Of a stretch of 64,000 nucleotides of DNA, positions 22,801 through 34,840 are shown piece after piece. The notes under the pieces are model-generated. The model saw only the letters and a program-made list of their open reading frames with translations, was not told the DNA's origin and did no database searches. Numbering within the stretch: the stretch's first letter is position 1; each line of letters starts with the position of its first letter. The stretch comes from Phyto melanocephala. Lineage: Eukaryota > Arthropoda > Insecta > Diptera > Rhinophoridae. The stretch is from assembly GCA_941918925.1 (NCBI GenBank), contig OW799235.1:21119201-21183200 (forward strand). Direction: 5' to 3'. A program made the translations under genes and the position numbers.

Positions 22801-25317
22801 ATTTCTTTAGTTATAAAAGAAAATATCGTGACCAGTGAGGAAAAAGATTTTAAAGCTGAAAGTCTACATTCTAGATTTTTTCGGTTTGTACGAAAATTAA
22901 TTAAAAATGTATTAAAAGGTTTTTACTTAAAACAAGCCTAATAAAATTTAAAAATAAAATATTTTTTTTATTTAGAAAACACATTAAATTGCGTTAAATT
23001 TTTTAATATTTTTTTATATAGTTACTAGTACAGCTAAATTCATTATCCGCTAATAGTAGCTTTTTTGCATACTAAACTTCGAAACTTGATATAATCAATT
23101 CTACAGTAGTCTACATATACAAATTATTATATTACTTATTATCTTCCAAATGTAAAAATTATTACAGTTGTAAGACTAAAGTTTAAAATATAGGTTTGCG
23201 TTTAACCAATAAGTGGCATTGGGGTTAAATTATTACAAAAACCATTGTTATATAACGTGCATTATTAAAACTTTAGTTTTATTTTTGTAAGAAAAAAATT
23301 GTTGTTCGAAATTAATATTTAAATTTATATATCTAATGGTTTTTAAATTGTGAATTTTTGTGTGTTAATACATGCAAAAAAATATTCGCATAAATTTTGC
23401 GAGTGCGAATATAATATCACTAGTAGGGACGCACACACACTCTGCTGCAAAGACCGACAGATAGACAAATTTTTATAAATGTCACATACAATAGCAAAAT
23501 GAAATATAAAAAAGGCATAAAGATTTAAAAAAAGGAAGTTTTTGTCATTTACGAATATTAAAATTAAAGAAGATAAGATTTTTTTTAAATAAAATATATG
23601 TGTTAAGTGCATGTGTTTGTGAAATACAAATTATGTTAATTAAGGAAATTTTATAGCAAAGTAAATTTTTTTAAATTAAATTTTTTCACAAATTTGTTCT
23701 ATATATTCGGTTGTAAAAATCTTTGGCGACATAAACGCTTTCCTTAAAAAATATGTATGTGTCTAGGATAAACTAAATGGCCGCTACTTGATGTACATAT
23801 AAAAATACCTCTATGATTATAACTGCAGTTATAATCAAACCATGGTTACGTATGATTAATATTTATTCATTAATTTCACAATATAATTTACGTTAAACTT
23901 GAAGTACTCTTAAACTTAAAAATGTATTTTGTCAGCATATTTTCTTTAGCTCAAAGAAAACATATGGATGATTTATTTATTAAAACTCTTGACAATATTA
24001 TGCAAATGTTTGTGTATTTTAATAACGCCTTGAATGGTGTTACACCAATTGTAAAGCCATAATTTTTGCATGTACAAACTTGTAACTTAACTAAGTTAAA
24101 TTTAAAATTTTTTCTATTAAAAGTTTATGTGCTAAGACTGTCATTTTGTATTATAACAAGTTTATTTTTTTTTATGCGGAAGTTTATTTAATTTTTAGAA
24201 CAGAAATAAAACATTGTTTACACAAGAAAAGAACTATTCTTTTCAGTTTAACGTTGATGTTTTTTTTTGTTTGTAGTTTATCAACTTCTTAAATTGTTTA
24301 TAATATGGCTACTAAGTAGTAGTTGGTATGTTTTAAAAGCAGCAACTATTTGATTTTCCTTCTATCTTTATATTTATATTTGTTTACTTGCCTTATGGAC
24401 TTATAACAACCTTTTTTACTATTTAGTTTTCAATTTTTCTTTATTTTTATGTCTTAGTTTCGTTACCAGAATATGTTTCCTCCCAAGTTGTTGTTGTTGT
24501 TATTTTTCCTCGCACAATTTTATGAATTTCGATCACGAGTTTTTCCACTTAACATATTCAATGAGTTATGAGTTGTTACAAGTTAACGCATGAACGCCCG
24601 CTACTTTTCTTTGCTTTACATTCTATTCAGTTCATTCTATTCAGTTGTCTTCAACAACTCAAATTTTGTTGTCAACTCGCGTGTTCTTGTATTGATGATG
24701 TTCTTTTCTTGAATTTTTTTTCGATTTAGAAAAGAAAGGAAAGACAAACTATAGTGTCTAAAAATGTTGTAAAAAAACAACTTAAGGAAAATTGAAACTC
24801 TGTTGTCACATGTTGTTTTTATAACTTTGCTGTTTGGTGTTTCTTAGAAAATTGTTATTACATTTGTATAGTTTTTTTTGTACAAGAAGTACACGTAAAA
24901 AATATAAAAAATTTTTAAAATTTTTTTTGTAAAAAGTATATTATTTAAAAATTTTTCTATAAATTGAGAAATAATTACCGATTTGTTATAGGCACATTAT
25001 TTTTCAAAAAAATTTAACTAAATTTTTTTATTTTTTTTTATAAAATAAAGCTTAAATAAACGTCTAGAGGAAGTAACTTCTTAAGTTAACTTAAGCTTAA
25101 TTTGGATTTATTTAAATAATATAGTAATATAAAAGTAGCTTCAAAAGAATTTTTTTTAAAAAGTGAAAACTTGTATGTTTTATCTTACGAAAACCGATAT
25201 GTTCCTTAATAAATAATGTTTCTATTGTGGGGATAATAATATTATAAAAATCAACATCAAAAACTGCTTTATCAAAAAAACAAATAAGAGTGTTATATTC
25301 TGAATCTGATAAAGCCT
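22801..25317. other. AT-rich sequence, no gene recognised
   Basis: About 2.5 kb with no supported coding region or element end. Short CA and TTG runs occur near 23430 and 24488. Frames such as 23343-23612 on the minus strand reflect AT-rich composition. Confidence 0.45.
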
Positions 25318-26225
25318 TCACCATTATGTACATAAGTATAATCCCACACCGTAGCTTAACCTTTATATCATGTTATACGCTATTTTTCTTTTTTATTTCC
25401 GACATCATCCTCGATTTTGAATATTTACGTAGTTATCTGTATTCTACTAGTCAAGCCCTTTGATTTGATACCCATATTGATGGGTGCAAAAAAATTTGAT
25501 CCGCCATTTTGTTTTAGACGCCATCTGGTCAAGCCCTTTCATTTGTTTCCAATAGTGAGAGGCTTCAAAAAGTTACATTTCAAAACACCAAATCTAACCC
25601 ATATATAAATTTTTTGTCCGCCATTTTGTGGTGGTGCCCATCATGAATTTTAATTTTTTATAGTGCATTATATTGCGTTGGTCAAGTCCTTTTAGATGAT
25701 ACCAGAAGCTGAAAAAAAATTGATTTTAGTTTGTAAATTTTTGGAATATATATTTTTCAAAAGAAATTTTTGCCTATAACTTTACCGTTAGAGCACGCCT
25801 TTTCCAAAAATTTTCACTAATATCTCTAAAGGCAGATTATATCTACAAATAGAAGCAAAGGTACCTATAAATTATTCTATGGCTGAAACATTATAATTTT
25901 GGTGGTTTTGGTGGAAAAAAAACAGAGGCATTCGTATTTATTTGCTCATATCTCAGAAGATTATGAGGCGATTGTGCTGAATTTCAATAGCGATTCATTG
26001 CCGGATATTTCCAAAAGATTAATATCATACAAAGATCTGAGGAGTATATGATTGCTTCTAAAAGTTGATTTCAACCAACACACGGACAGACGGGCAGACG
26101 GTCAGAGTTTAATCGACTCCTCTATTCAAAAGCTTTCAGAAAATATATACTTTATGGGGTCGGAAATGTGAATTTTAGAAATTACAAATGGAATGACAAA
26201 GCTATATATACCTATGATCCTATAA
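25318..26225 (+). repeat. Family A dispersed repeat
   Basis: It holds the 'ccttcaccattatgtacata' start, 'gtattctactagtcaagccc', 'ccgccattttgt', 'cacacggacagacgggcaga' and 'tatactttatggggtcgga' blocks, and ends near 'aaagctatatatacctatga'. Confidence 0.85.
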
Positions 26226-26358
26226 CTCGGGAATGGCCTTAACAATTTGGCAAATTTTTTCTTGTAGCAAGCGTTAAAGTACTTGAGCTTCTTTGATTCT
26301 TACGGATAGTTTTATTTAAAATATTAAACATCGAGTGCGGCACTTCCAGTAAAAAAAA

Positions 26359-26368
26359 GTATATTTAG
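26359..26368 (+). promoter_or_regulatory. Possible TATA-like element upstream of the micropeptide frame
   Basis: The word 'agtatattta' lies about 85 bases before the ATG at 26445. The AT-rich background makes such words common, so this is weak. Confidence 0.2.
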
Positions 26369-26444
26369 AGAAGAAAAATGTTATTGATAAAACTTTTTAC
26401 AAATCAACAATTTCAAAAAACACTTTAACACATTTAAAATTAAA

Positions 26445-26561
26445 ATGGGCAAGAACGGATCAGGAGACTTGGTATCCCCTATACAAAACAAAAACACATT
26501 TGATGTTATATTTTGGATCATACTTTTTGCTACCCTTGTACTACTTGTATTCCCAATGTAA
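26445..26561 (+). CDS. Candidate 38-residue tail-anchored micropeptide
   Basis: A 38-codon frame starts at an ATG in a good fly context (ttaaaATGG) and ends with TAA at 26559-26561. The peptide has a polar N-terminal half starting MGKNGSGDLVSPIQNKN and a hydrophobic C-terminal half of about 17 residues (VIFWIILFATLVLLVFPM, residues 21-38), which looks like one membrane span ending at the C-terminus. Base composition and codon choice (ggc, aag, aac, gac, acc) stand out from the AT-rich surroundings. An AATAAA signal overlaps the stop codon (26561-26566). A Gly at position 2 with Ser at 6 raises N-myristoylation, but Lys at 3 is unfavourable. I do not recognise the family. Chance occurrence of so short a frame is possible, and it could also be one exon of a longer gene. 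Confidence 0.45.
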   Translation: MGKNGSGDLVSPIQNKNTFDVIFWIILFATLVLLVFPM

Positions 26562-26566
26562 ATAAA

Positions 26567-28645
26567 TACTTTCTATTATGATAACGCAAATCTTAAATTT
26601 TTAAAAAAAGTTTTGCTAGTAATGAATGGAATACATAATGGCAAAAACAAGTGGATAGTAGTAGCGCTTGAATTTGTAAGGATTGTTAAGGATTGTCTGG
26701 GGTTATTAACTTCACTCGGTCCTTCAAATAATCCCAAGGCGAGCAGTCGGGTGCCAAAACATCTGGCAAGCACGCTGTAAAATTATTTTTTGAATTTCCG
26801 GAAATTATTTACTCTCAAAAAATTTTATTAAAAAGTGCCATTGTATGACCTGATGAATAGACATCACTGGTCTGTTTTAAAAAACCGGACCGTAAAAATT
26901 TTTCTATTGAAAACCGATTACGGATACTTTTCGAAGAAGTAAGGCTCAATGAAATTTTTAAATGAAATGTGCTATTGGCGTTGATAAAGGGCACTTAGAT
27001 GTTCAGAACTTCAGAACCTATAGTTCTGCTTATGAAAAAAACCATTCAAATGAAAATGTGCTTTATCACTCAAAAAAGTTGAGTTCATTCTAACTTTTGT
27101 GGAAATAATAGAAAATATTTTTTTTCGACGTCCTTCTATGTATAATACTTTAAAAGATATTACGTAAACACAAAAAAAACTTTTTTTGTCTCCAGTTATA
27201 GTGTTTGCTTTTCTGCTTTCCTAAAGATTTTTATACTCAGTAAGAAGTTTCTATTAAAATCCATAGTCCACAAAATTCTGAATCGTTTACATTAATCGAT
27301 GTGTTGATACAAGTTATAGAATATAAATTAACTCAAACCAGGTTTTTTTATTTTTTACTGTTTTTCTTTGTATAGTGTATTTTAAAATTTGAAATAATTT
27401 GTTTTGCTAAAAGTGCACAGAATTAAAAGCGTCTTTATTTATTATTATAAAAAATTGCACGTGCTTATAAAAGTTTGGTCGCTAGTTCTTTATAAAAGCA
27501 GAATTAAACGGTAATCGGCAATATTAAACAGACCGACTTGCAGGCATATTGCGTCTCTTCGTAGTTTTATATACAAATTTTATGAAAATTAAACAGAAAA
27601 TTAATAGTTTTTCTTAGATCATCCAGATCTCTCGTGTACTAAATTACCTAGTATTTTATTGTATCTAAATTTTTTAATTATTTATCTTGATTTGTTTAAG
27701 TGTATCTTAGGGAATCTAAAGTTTAAATAGCAAGCAACTACTGCTCTCACCACATTAAACATTACACTCCCCTTTTTGGAATGGCTAGAAAAACTAACAT
27801 CTTTTTAAAAGACATGCCTTAAAAATTTCATTGTTAAAAATTTAATTTTTGTAAATAAAAAAAGGATTTTTTTTGTAATACAATAAGCAATGGTTGTTAC
27901 TACTCTGTTTAATCCTTATAATACCGACATAATCCTACCAAAATGTGTCTCTAAGAAAAATACAAAAAATTAAAAAGAAGCTTTAATTATTTTGTGTCAA
28001 GTAAATTTAAAGAATTTTTTTTTTTACTAAAAACATTGTTTACTTTTTAAATTGTTTTTTACCATTGTGATTCACAAACATTACTAAAACATTTTTGATT
28101 GCATCGTTTAACAATACGACTATTGTTAGAATCACACATATAAGCGTTTTTGCGTTTATTTGTTGAACAATTAATAACATTTGGTAAAGCTTCTTTCCGA
28201 GAAACTTCTAGCATTCACTGAACTATAGGCCGTTGCAAATTATTTCGTAATGTTTAGCATATTTGAGGAGCAATGAGTGTTTCAGCAACTTCTTGTAAGA
28301 ATAGTTTTCCAGCTCTTGTATCTATTTGACACTAGAAAAATGTATAAAAAAATTTTTAATAGGTTAATTTGACAAAATTAATGTTAAATAATAGTTTATA
28401 TTATCATTACTACATTGGATTAAACAACAAATTGTGTATCACAGACATATGTTGGGTTAAAAGGATGAAATATAATTTTTCAATAAATATTAAATAAATA
28501 AAATACATTTTCAGTATTTCTTGCGCTCTATTCCTGTAAAACAAACAGAAATACGACTTGTTTCCTTCAACTTGCACTTTGTCATATTGTTACGACAACG
28601 TAGACCATTCATCACCATTCATTCATCTCATTAATATGAAATACG
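26567..28645. other. AT-rich sequence with a possible very old transposase trace
   Basis: On the minus strand around 26780-26700 a shifted frame reads 'ACLPDVLAPDCSPWDYLKDR', which faintly resembles a mariner 'SPDLxPxDY' block. Nothing around it supports an element. The rest shows no gene or repeat boundary. Confidence 0.35.
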
Positions 28646-29346
28646 TACAGGGTGGACTAAAAGTCGCGCCTGCGTGTAAAAATTGAATAACTTTTTTGTT
28701 TATTATTATTTTTTATTAATTTTTTTTTTAAATTTTAATTATGAAAAATGATGTCAGAGAGATGACCACCATTTTCATCGATGCACAATTGGGCTCTTAA
28801 ACAGGCGTTTTGCATAACTGCACGCAAGGTTTCAGGCTCTATTGCCCTAATCTCAGCTTCAATGTTGTTCTTTAGCTGCTCTATAGCTTGAGGCTTGTTT
28901 ACATACACTCGTTCTTTGAGATAACCCCATAGAAAATAATCAGGGGCAGTTAAATCCGGTGAACGTGCTGGCCAATTAAATTCTGAATTTTTCGAGATCA
29001 TTCGGTCGTCAAAATTTTCATTTAAAAGCGTCATTGTGGCACGGGCCGTGTGTGCTGTTGCTCCATCCTGCTGAAACCACTTGTTGGCTGCCTCAGGGCG
29101 TACAAAATTATTAAGCATAGCGCGATATCTGTCCCCATTCACCGATACTGTATTACCAGTAAAATTGAGCGCCCATTGGAAAAGTAAAATTCTACCACTT
29201 TCGTTCGTTGCTCAGTCGTTAAATTTTGCATGGTGGTGTAACACGAATCGATGAATAAAATCTGAAAAAAAAAAAATAAAAAATATTAATAAACAAAAAA
29301 GTTATTCAATTTTTACACGCAGGCGTGACTTTTGGTCCACCCTGTA
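28646..29346 (-). mobile_element. Internally deleted mariner element (DD41D, rosa-like)
   Basis: The termini 'cagggtggac' (28648) and 'gtccaccctg' (to 29344) are flanked by TA at 28646-28647 and 29345-29346. The inverted repeats extend through 'cgcctgcgtgtaaaaattga' into the element. At 697 bp it is about half the usual mariner length, and the missing part is the middle of the transposase. The TA duplication is intact. Confidence 0.92.
28735..29232 (-). pseudogene. Mariner transposase, internal deletion and frame change
   Basis: The minus strand starts at an ATG near 29232 with 'MQNLTTEQRTKVVEFYFSN', the normal N-terminus of this group. After about 30 codons it jumps in another frame to 'NGDRYRAMLNNF', losing the DNA-binding domain and the first catalytic Asp. 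The remaining 135 codons (28735-29142) include 'WFQQDGATAHTA' (second Asp, residue 26) and 'WPARSPDLTAPDYFLWGYLK' (third Asp, residue 68), which leaves 41 residues between them. DD41D is the signature of the rosa mariner subfamily described in tephritid flies. The protein cannot be catalytic, but its terminal repeats could still be mobilised by a complete relative. Confidence 0.88.
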
Positions 29347-29444
29347 CATACATACATACATAGATGTTTCATTATCTTTTTAATGACTTTATCCACTTTA
29401 AAACATCCCATTGTAAAATTCTAAATTTGATTTACAAAAAAATT

Positions 29445-29832
29445 ATCAAAAAAAAAAAAAAATTTATCTTAACTGTGATTCGAACCTACGTTCATCCAGT
29501 TTGTATTAGTGTGAAAAGACGAGGTGGTCTAGGTTTTCTCACCATATCTGAGGTATTTTTCTGAATTTCAATATCGATCTGCTCCCAAATATTTGTTATA
29601 TTATAGTACCTTACACGGGTCTTATTAATGTTTGGGGGCTTCAGAAAGTTGATTTAAACATACAGACGGACAGACGGATAGACTAACAGACTAACATACG
29701 GGCACTGCTTAATCGACTCCCCTTTTCATAAGCTATCAGAAAATATTTACTTTAAGAAAATATATACTTTGTGGGATCGGAAATGAAAATTGTAGAAATT
29801 TAAAATGACAAACTGTGAAGGGTATAAAAAAC
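29445..29832 (-). repeat. Family A repeat, truncated, with tRNA-like word
   Basis: An A-run is followed by 'ctgtgattcgaacctacg', a pol III box-B-like word also present at 47963. The family blocks 'gaggtggtctaggttttctc', 'cagacggacagacggataga' and 'gtgaagggtataaaaa' follow. About the first half of the family is missing. Confidence 0.75.
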
Positions 29833-29970
29833 AAAATATTAAAATTAAAGTTGGATAGACGGATAAAAGTTTACGGAAAATGTATGTGTGGGTTGAAGAA
29901 TTTATTTTGGTAACTAATATGATTTTTTACATTGTCATGTTATGATCTGTTTGTATTTTTCTGTGTAAAG

Positions 29971-30051
29971 AACTTCCCTATGGCCGATAAGCTGGATAAA
30001 ATCAACAGGTCCAAACCTTTACCTAGTCAAAACACATTTGCTCTTTACGAG
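29971..30051 (+). CDS. Candidate first coding exon
   Basis: A polypyrimidine stretch ending 'tttttctgtgtaaag' precedes a GC-richer segment. It holds ATG at 29980 and 24 codons (MADKLDKINRSKPLPSQN...), ending at GAG followed by 'gtaaaa', a plausible splice donor, in phase 0. Codon choice (gcc, gat, aag, ctg, agg, tcc) differs from the AT-rich neighbours, as expected for real coding sequence. The peptide is hydrophilic and I do not recognise it. A 3' partner exon was not found, and the exons at 35521 and 42004 do not match its phase directly. It could be a first coding exon of a gene running right, or chance. Confidence 0.35.
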
Positions 30052-31606
30052 GTAAAAATCATAGCAAAACAAATCTATTATCTCATAACAATTATTTGTG
30101 TCCTTAAAAAAGAGCGTTAATTAGCAATAATTCCATACGTTTCGGCACCTTCGTTTATTCGTTGTTTCTTTTTTCAATAAAAAATCTCTTTAACCTCTTA
30201 TAAATCGTTATTGGCCGGCAAATTATAACCTCTTGTAATTCATAATGCAATGCAAGAAAGTTAACAGCTCAAAAATAATGCACACATCTATGTAACGAAT
30301 TATTTCAATTCTTCTCTAAATCAATTAAAACAATAACAAAAAAAAAATTTGTGTCTTACGTAATCTAAGTGTTTGGTTTATTCGCAAAAGTTCCTAAGAA
30401 TTTTTCAAAGTTAAACAAAAAAATTTTATTGACTTTTGTACAATTTTAAGCCTTTTACAATTTAGAAAAATATTGACACTCTGACACTAGGACATTTTGT
30501 AAATTTACTGATTGTAATATTATTGTATGTATAAAATGTCATTAAAACACTTTCTAAATTAGCCCAACTTTTTTCTTAAAATTTGTCTTAATAAAATTAT
30601 CTTAATAAATTTCTACTCCATTTTTTGTTTTGAAAATGCTTATATTCTACGTACTTAAAAATATATAACGCAAAACACTGCGATTATAAAAAGGGGGAAA
30701 AAATATTTTGTTTTGACACCTTTCGGATTTCTCACATTACTAAAAAAATTGCAATTGAATTCAAATCTCTTGTAATACAGGTATCATATTTGTTTGCGTC
30801 AGCATAAAAACCGATTTAAATTTGTAATTTAAATGTGAGCCAAAGTCAAACACACAGTGGACGATTTTCGAAATGAAAATAAATGTAAAATCTATTTTAT
30901 TTGTTTGTATGTAAAATATATATTGTACATAAAACATAATTTAAAGCTGCTTCAACGCCGAAGTTAAATTTTAATTTCTATTAATATTTTAGTTATTTCA
31001 AATAATTTTTTGTTTTATTATTTCCTTAGATTAACACATATGTTAAAGCAAGAAATTAAGTATTTTTAATTTGTAATTAGTGTACGTTTTTATTGTCTGT
31101 TATTTTTATAATTAATTTTGCAATTCTTATTAAGTTAAAGATACTGTAGACTTAAATAGTTTGATAACACTTTGAAAAATCTTTTCCTTGTGTTGCGTGT
31201 CATACGTCTATTTTCATTTATTAAATAATTTTCTTTGATTAAGTATTTCGTTAAGATTTTAACTGATTTTTTAAATAGCTTGTCATTAATTCGTTCAACT
31301 ATTATTTTAAGTATTCTTGAATTAATATCTAAAAAATGTTTGTGAATTTTTTCAATCAACTTTTTATTTGTTTCTGTTAAAAATTTGTTTAAAAGTCGGA
31401 AATATTTTATTAAAAATCTTACAGATTCAAACATAAAATTGTATTGGAAAAAAATCTAACTTTTTTTGGTTGAATTTACAAATTTAGTGATAGATACTTA
31501 TTCAAACAAATATTATATTTGGTTCTCTAAATTTATTTATTGAATCAAAAATTACATTTTTTTGTGGAGTTGTAATTAGGCTTATGTATACACAATGTAG
31601 CATTTA
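30052..31606. other. AT-rich sequence with one uncertain open frame
   Basis: The minus-strand frame 31135-31434 (99 codons, rich in Lys, Ile, Leu and Asn, predicted helical) has no recognisable domain. In DNA this AT-rich, a frame of that size is expected by chance about once per window, so I do not call it a gene. Confidence 0.4.
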
Positions 31607-31905
31607 TAAAAGGTTTTCCAATAAGAGTGATATGATTTCTTTAAAAAAAAACACACTTATTGTTAAGGAAATTCAAAAATAGTTTTTCTTTGCTTATTTG
31701 CTGCACCACTTAGATGAAGGTGAGCGAGCCTGGATTTAGTGGCAAAAGTGCTCGAAAATTGGGTTCATCGAATTCGTTCCTGAAGAAGAAGAAGTGAAGG
31801 CCATTTGAATGACGTTTTACTTATGACTTAATTGTATCCTTTGTACTTCACATTAAATAAAAAACTTTTGAATTTCATATCTCACTCTTATTGGAAAAAG
31901 CTTTT
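31607..31905. mobile_element. MITE with about 25-bp inverted termini
   Basis: The left end 'ttttccaataagagtgatat' and the right end, reverse-complemented 'ttttccaataagagtgagat', pair over about 25 bases. The element is about 299 bp and contains a GC-richer middle ('gaaggtgagcgagcctggat') that may be the remains of a transposase start or end. It may be an internally deleted mariner-type element. Confidence 0.7.
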
Positions 31906-31914
31906 CCAAGTTTT

Positions 31915-32950
31915 TATTCGAGCCACCAAAAAAATGGTGTGAAAGTATATCTATTTGGTCATTCCGTTTGTAACACATCGAAATATGTATTTTAGACCCT
32001 ATAACGCATATTTTTTCTAAGCCCTGGTATCATTTTAGGACGATCTAGCTATGTCCTTCCGTCCGTCTGTTTAAATCACGATAATATTCAAGCCGAAGTT
32101 AGGGGGCTCAAATTTTACCAGAATATTTCTTTTACACAAGCTTTGTTTGGTAAGGGCTAGATCGGTGCATTAGGTAGAGAGTTATAGCTCATAATACAAG
32201 CGATGTAAAAAAACCATGTCCTTTTAACATCAAATAGAATAAAATTGTGTTTAAAAGCATTGACGTGCAGCAATAAAAATTTCGAATGTATGTTTTCTGA
32301 GTAAAAAAATAACTTTCCCTGAAAAGTGCTCAAATTTATATACTACGAAAGGAGTTGTAAATCAAAATACATGAAAATTTATATCGCACAGTGTATTTTT
32401 CTGTATATTTAAAATTAATAATGTAATAAAATTGGCATAAGTTATAAAAAAAAATTTTGCAGAAATTTTTCTTTGATCAAAGGACTTTCAATAACGGAAA
32501 ATTGAGGTAACTCACTCACTTTTATGCCCGCCTCCCATATAACGCTATATCTCAAATTCATATAATTTCTCTATTAAAAAAATATTATGGAAGAATAAAG
32601 AACTCTATATTGAAATATTCAAGTTGATTTTGTCAGTAGAAACTACTTTGACACGCCTACTTAAATGCCTATTTCTTACATAATTTATTGTTTATGAAAG
32701 TAAAAAGCTTATAAAACCGATAGAATTAGAAGCATGATGATAAAATTTTGCATACTTACATTTCCGTGAATATAAGTATAGTTCCAAAATATTGAGGTGA
32801 CAAGCCTACTTTAACGCCCATCTTCCATATAAGACTTTATCATAAATTAAATTTTTTTTTATATGGACAAAAACTTAAAAAAAAAATCGTCTGTAATGGA
32901 TTATCTGAGTTGAATTTAAACACGGCACAGCCGAATATAGGGCTCTTATT
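31915..32950 (-). repeat. Family B dispersed repeat
   Basis: This runs from 'gagccaccaaaaaaatggtg' through 'cgatctagctatgtccttcc' and the 'ctcccatataacgctatatc' and 'gacacgcctacttaaatgcc' blocks to the terminal hairpin 'cggcacagccg' (32923-32933) and 'agggctctta'. It is a full-length but diverged copy. Confidence 0.8.
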
Positions 32951-33852
32951 GGTTTTCATGTAAAATAGAACTACCTGCACTAACCTGCATTGAAGTAACT
33001 AGCCTTAAAAATAAATAGGGCTAGATCTCTTCTACAGTTTCCTAAATTATAAGTTTTCCAGTTTTAAATTTCTGATTTATTTTTTAAGTTTTCTAGCAAC
33101 AGGCCCACTATGATGGTTAGTCGATAAGACGATGGAATCTAAAATGCAGTTTTCCATTTACTTAAAAACAAAAGAATTCAAACGGCGACAAACAGCGTAA
33201 TGTTATTACACCTAATATCGGTAAAATGGTTTTGTGATTTAAATATCACAGCAACGATTACAACAACAATAATAACAGCAGTAACCGTTGTTATAGCCAC
33301 AACTGCAGTAATGGCAGCAACAATGACAGCTATTTCAAGTGAACTAAAATAATGAAAAAAAAAAAACAATAATAAAAAACATGGCCAACTAACTTAATGC
33401 GTTGTGTATGTGTGTAAGTATAATTGTGTGCCACATTTTTTTTTTTTGACCAAGTAAACAAATTTCTGTTTAGAACCTGGCAAACAACTGCAATTTCATC
33501 ATCATTGGCAACATCATGATGGGACATGGACACTATGGTGGTAATGGTGCATCTGATGCTGACAAGGATAACAACAATAACGAATGTGTTATATTAATGA
33601 TTGAGCATGTAGTAGGGGGAACAGAATGGGGGCCGGAAAAACTCTGGCTACTAAAAACTTGATGAAATGCATTCAAGCATTGAAGTCAGTCATTTAGCAA
33701 AGCAAAAACATGGATTCGTGTTGTTTTTCTTTGGTTAAATTAACAACATAAACACGTTGCTTTGGCAATGAACCACATGTGCTTAAAACCCAAAATGTCA
33801 AATAAACCGAAAATTGCGTATTTGTTGACCAATAACAACCAGATGATCACTC
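32951..33852. other. Sequence with CAA/CAG-type microsatellites
   Basis: Imperfect CAA, CAG and CAT runs lie at about 33250-33325 and 33490-33585, typical of fly introns and UTRs. Open frames over them (33178-33369) only translate the repeats. Confidence 0.5.
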
Positions 33853-34370
33853 ACGGCCATATTCATAACAAAAAGTTAGCCACAGTTTATACACTACGTA
33901 CAACGAGCTGCTAACTAGAATGCCGATTAAGCTTGGCAGCTCGTTAGCACAGAGTTTATTCATAAGAAACTTTTATCCGTCTGCCAACTTTTCATAAATC
34001 AACTCTGAAATTGCATGAAACCCCTAAAATATGCAACAATTTTTTGTATATAATCCCTAATTTTGACATTTTTGTTTTTCCATCGATACTAACAATTTTT
34101 AAAATTGAAAAATAAATTAAAAAATAAACGAACAATATAATTTTTATTAAAATGGAAAGGCAACACAAACAATCTGTAAATTGGGAACAGGATGAAAAGG
34201 TAGGTAAAAAAATATTGGTAATGTAAAACAACAACACATAAAAGCTGTCTTTCACAAGTTGGCAAACGTTTGGCAGCTCGTTAACAAGAGTTTAGCCAGA
34301 GTTTGGCATGAGTGTTATGAATAAACTTAATGCTAACTTTATGCCAACTTTTTGTTATGAATAAGGCCGT
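33853..34370. mobile_element. MITE with 27-bp inverted termini
   Basis: The left 'acggccatattcataacaaa' continues to 'aagttagcc'. The right end, reverse-complemented, reads 'acggccttattcataacaaa' followed by 'aagttggc'. Subterminal repeats of 'ggcagctcgttaacaagagt' type occur on both sides (about 33935 and 34272), and the word attcataa or its complement occurs four times. It is 518 bp, non-coding, with no clear target duplication. Confidence 0.8.
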
Positions 34371-34650
34371 AAGTATTCACAGACGCATGTAAGCAGGCAC
34401 ACACACACTAACATACGCATTGTGTTGATGATATAAGTGTTTTTATTGTTTGTTTGTTTTTAAAAGTAAAATGGAATTGAAGTAAAGGGAGCTATAGTAT
34501 GTAGTACCGATATAATTATGTACTCTATACATGAGAAACTGGAAAGTTTTTATTTCTGCCTCTTTATTACATTTGCAAAAGAAAATATTCTTAAGTTAGA
34601 AACTACCAGAAGAACTTGATTCTGTGTGAACCTTAACAGCTTCTCTGTCC
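34371..34650. other. Spacer with CA run
   Basis: A short (CA)n run is at about 34400-34408. Nothing else was recognised. Confidence 0.4.
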
Positions 34651-34840
34651 AATGAGTCATATATGACTCACGAGAGGGTATTGGAATAAGTTTATGAGTC
34701 ATGTAAAACTCATTTCTATATACAACTAATACGCACACCAATATATGTATTTGACAATTATCAGCTGTCAATTAATTATTAGCGCGCCAAAACTCACATG
34801 TCATGCAAATTATTTCGCTATGATTGATGTGACTCATTGA
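34651..34840. promoter_or_regulatory. Cluster of bZIP (AP-1-like) sites with an octamer site
   Basis: TGAGTCA or its complement TGACTCA occurs exactly at 34653-34659, 34664-34670, 34695-34701 and 34830-34836. The first two form a palindrome separated by four bases. An exact POU octamer ATGCAAAT is at 34803-34810. Four 7-mers in 190 bp far exceed chance. They could mark an enhancer or be a coincidence of a local duplication. Confidence 0.35.

Noticed and set aside
26700..26780. Mariner-like 'SPDL..DY' echo on the minus strand
   Set aside because: One short shifted block with no flanking transposase motifs or terminal repeats.
31135..31434. 99-codon minus-strand open frame, helical and Lys/Ile-rich
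   Set aside because: No recognisable domain, composition equals the AT-rich background, and about one frame of this length is expected by chance in a window of this size.
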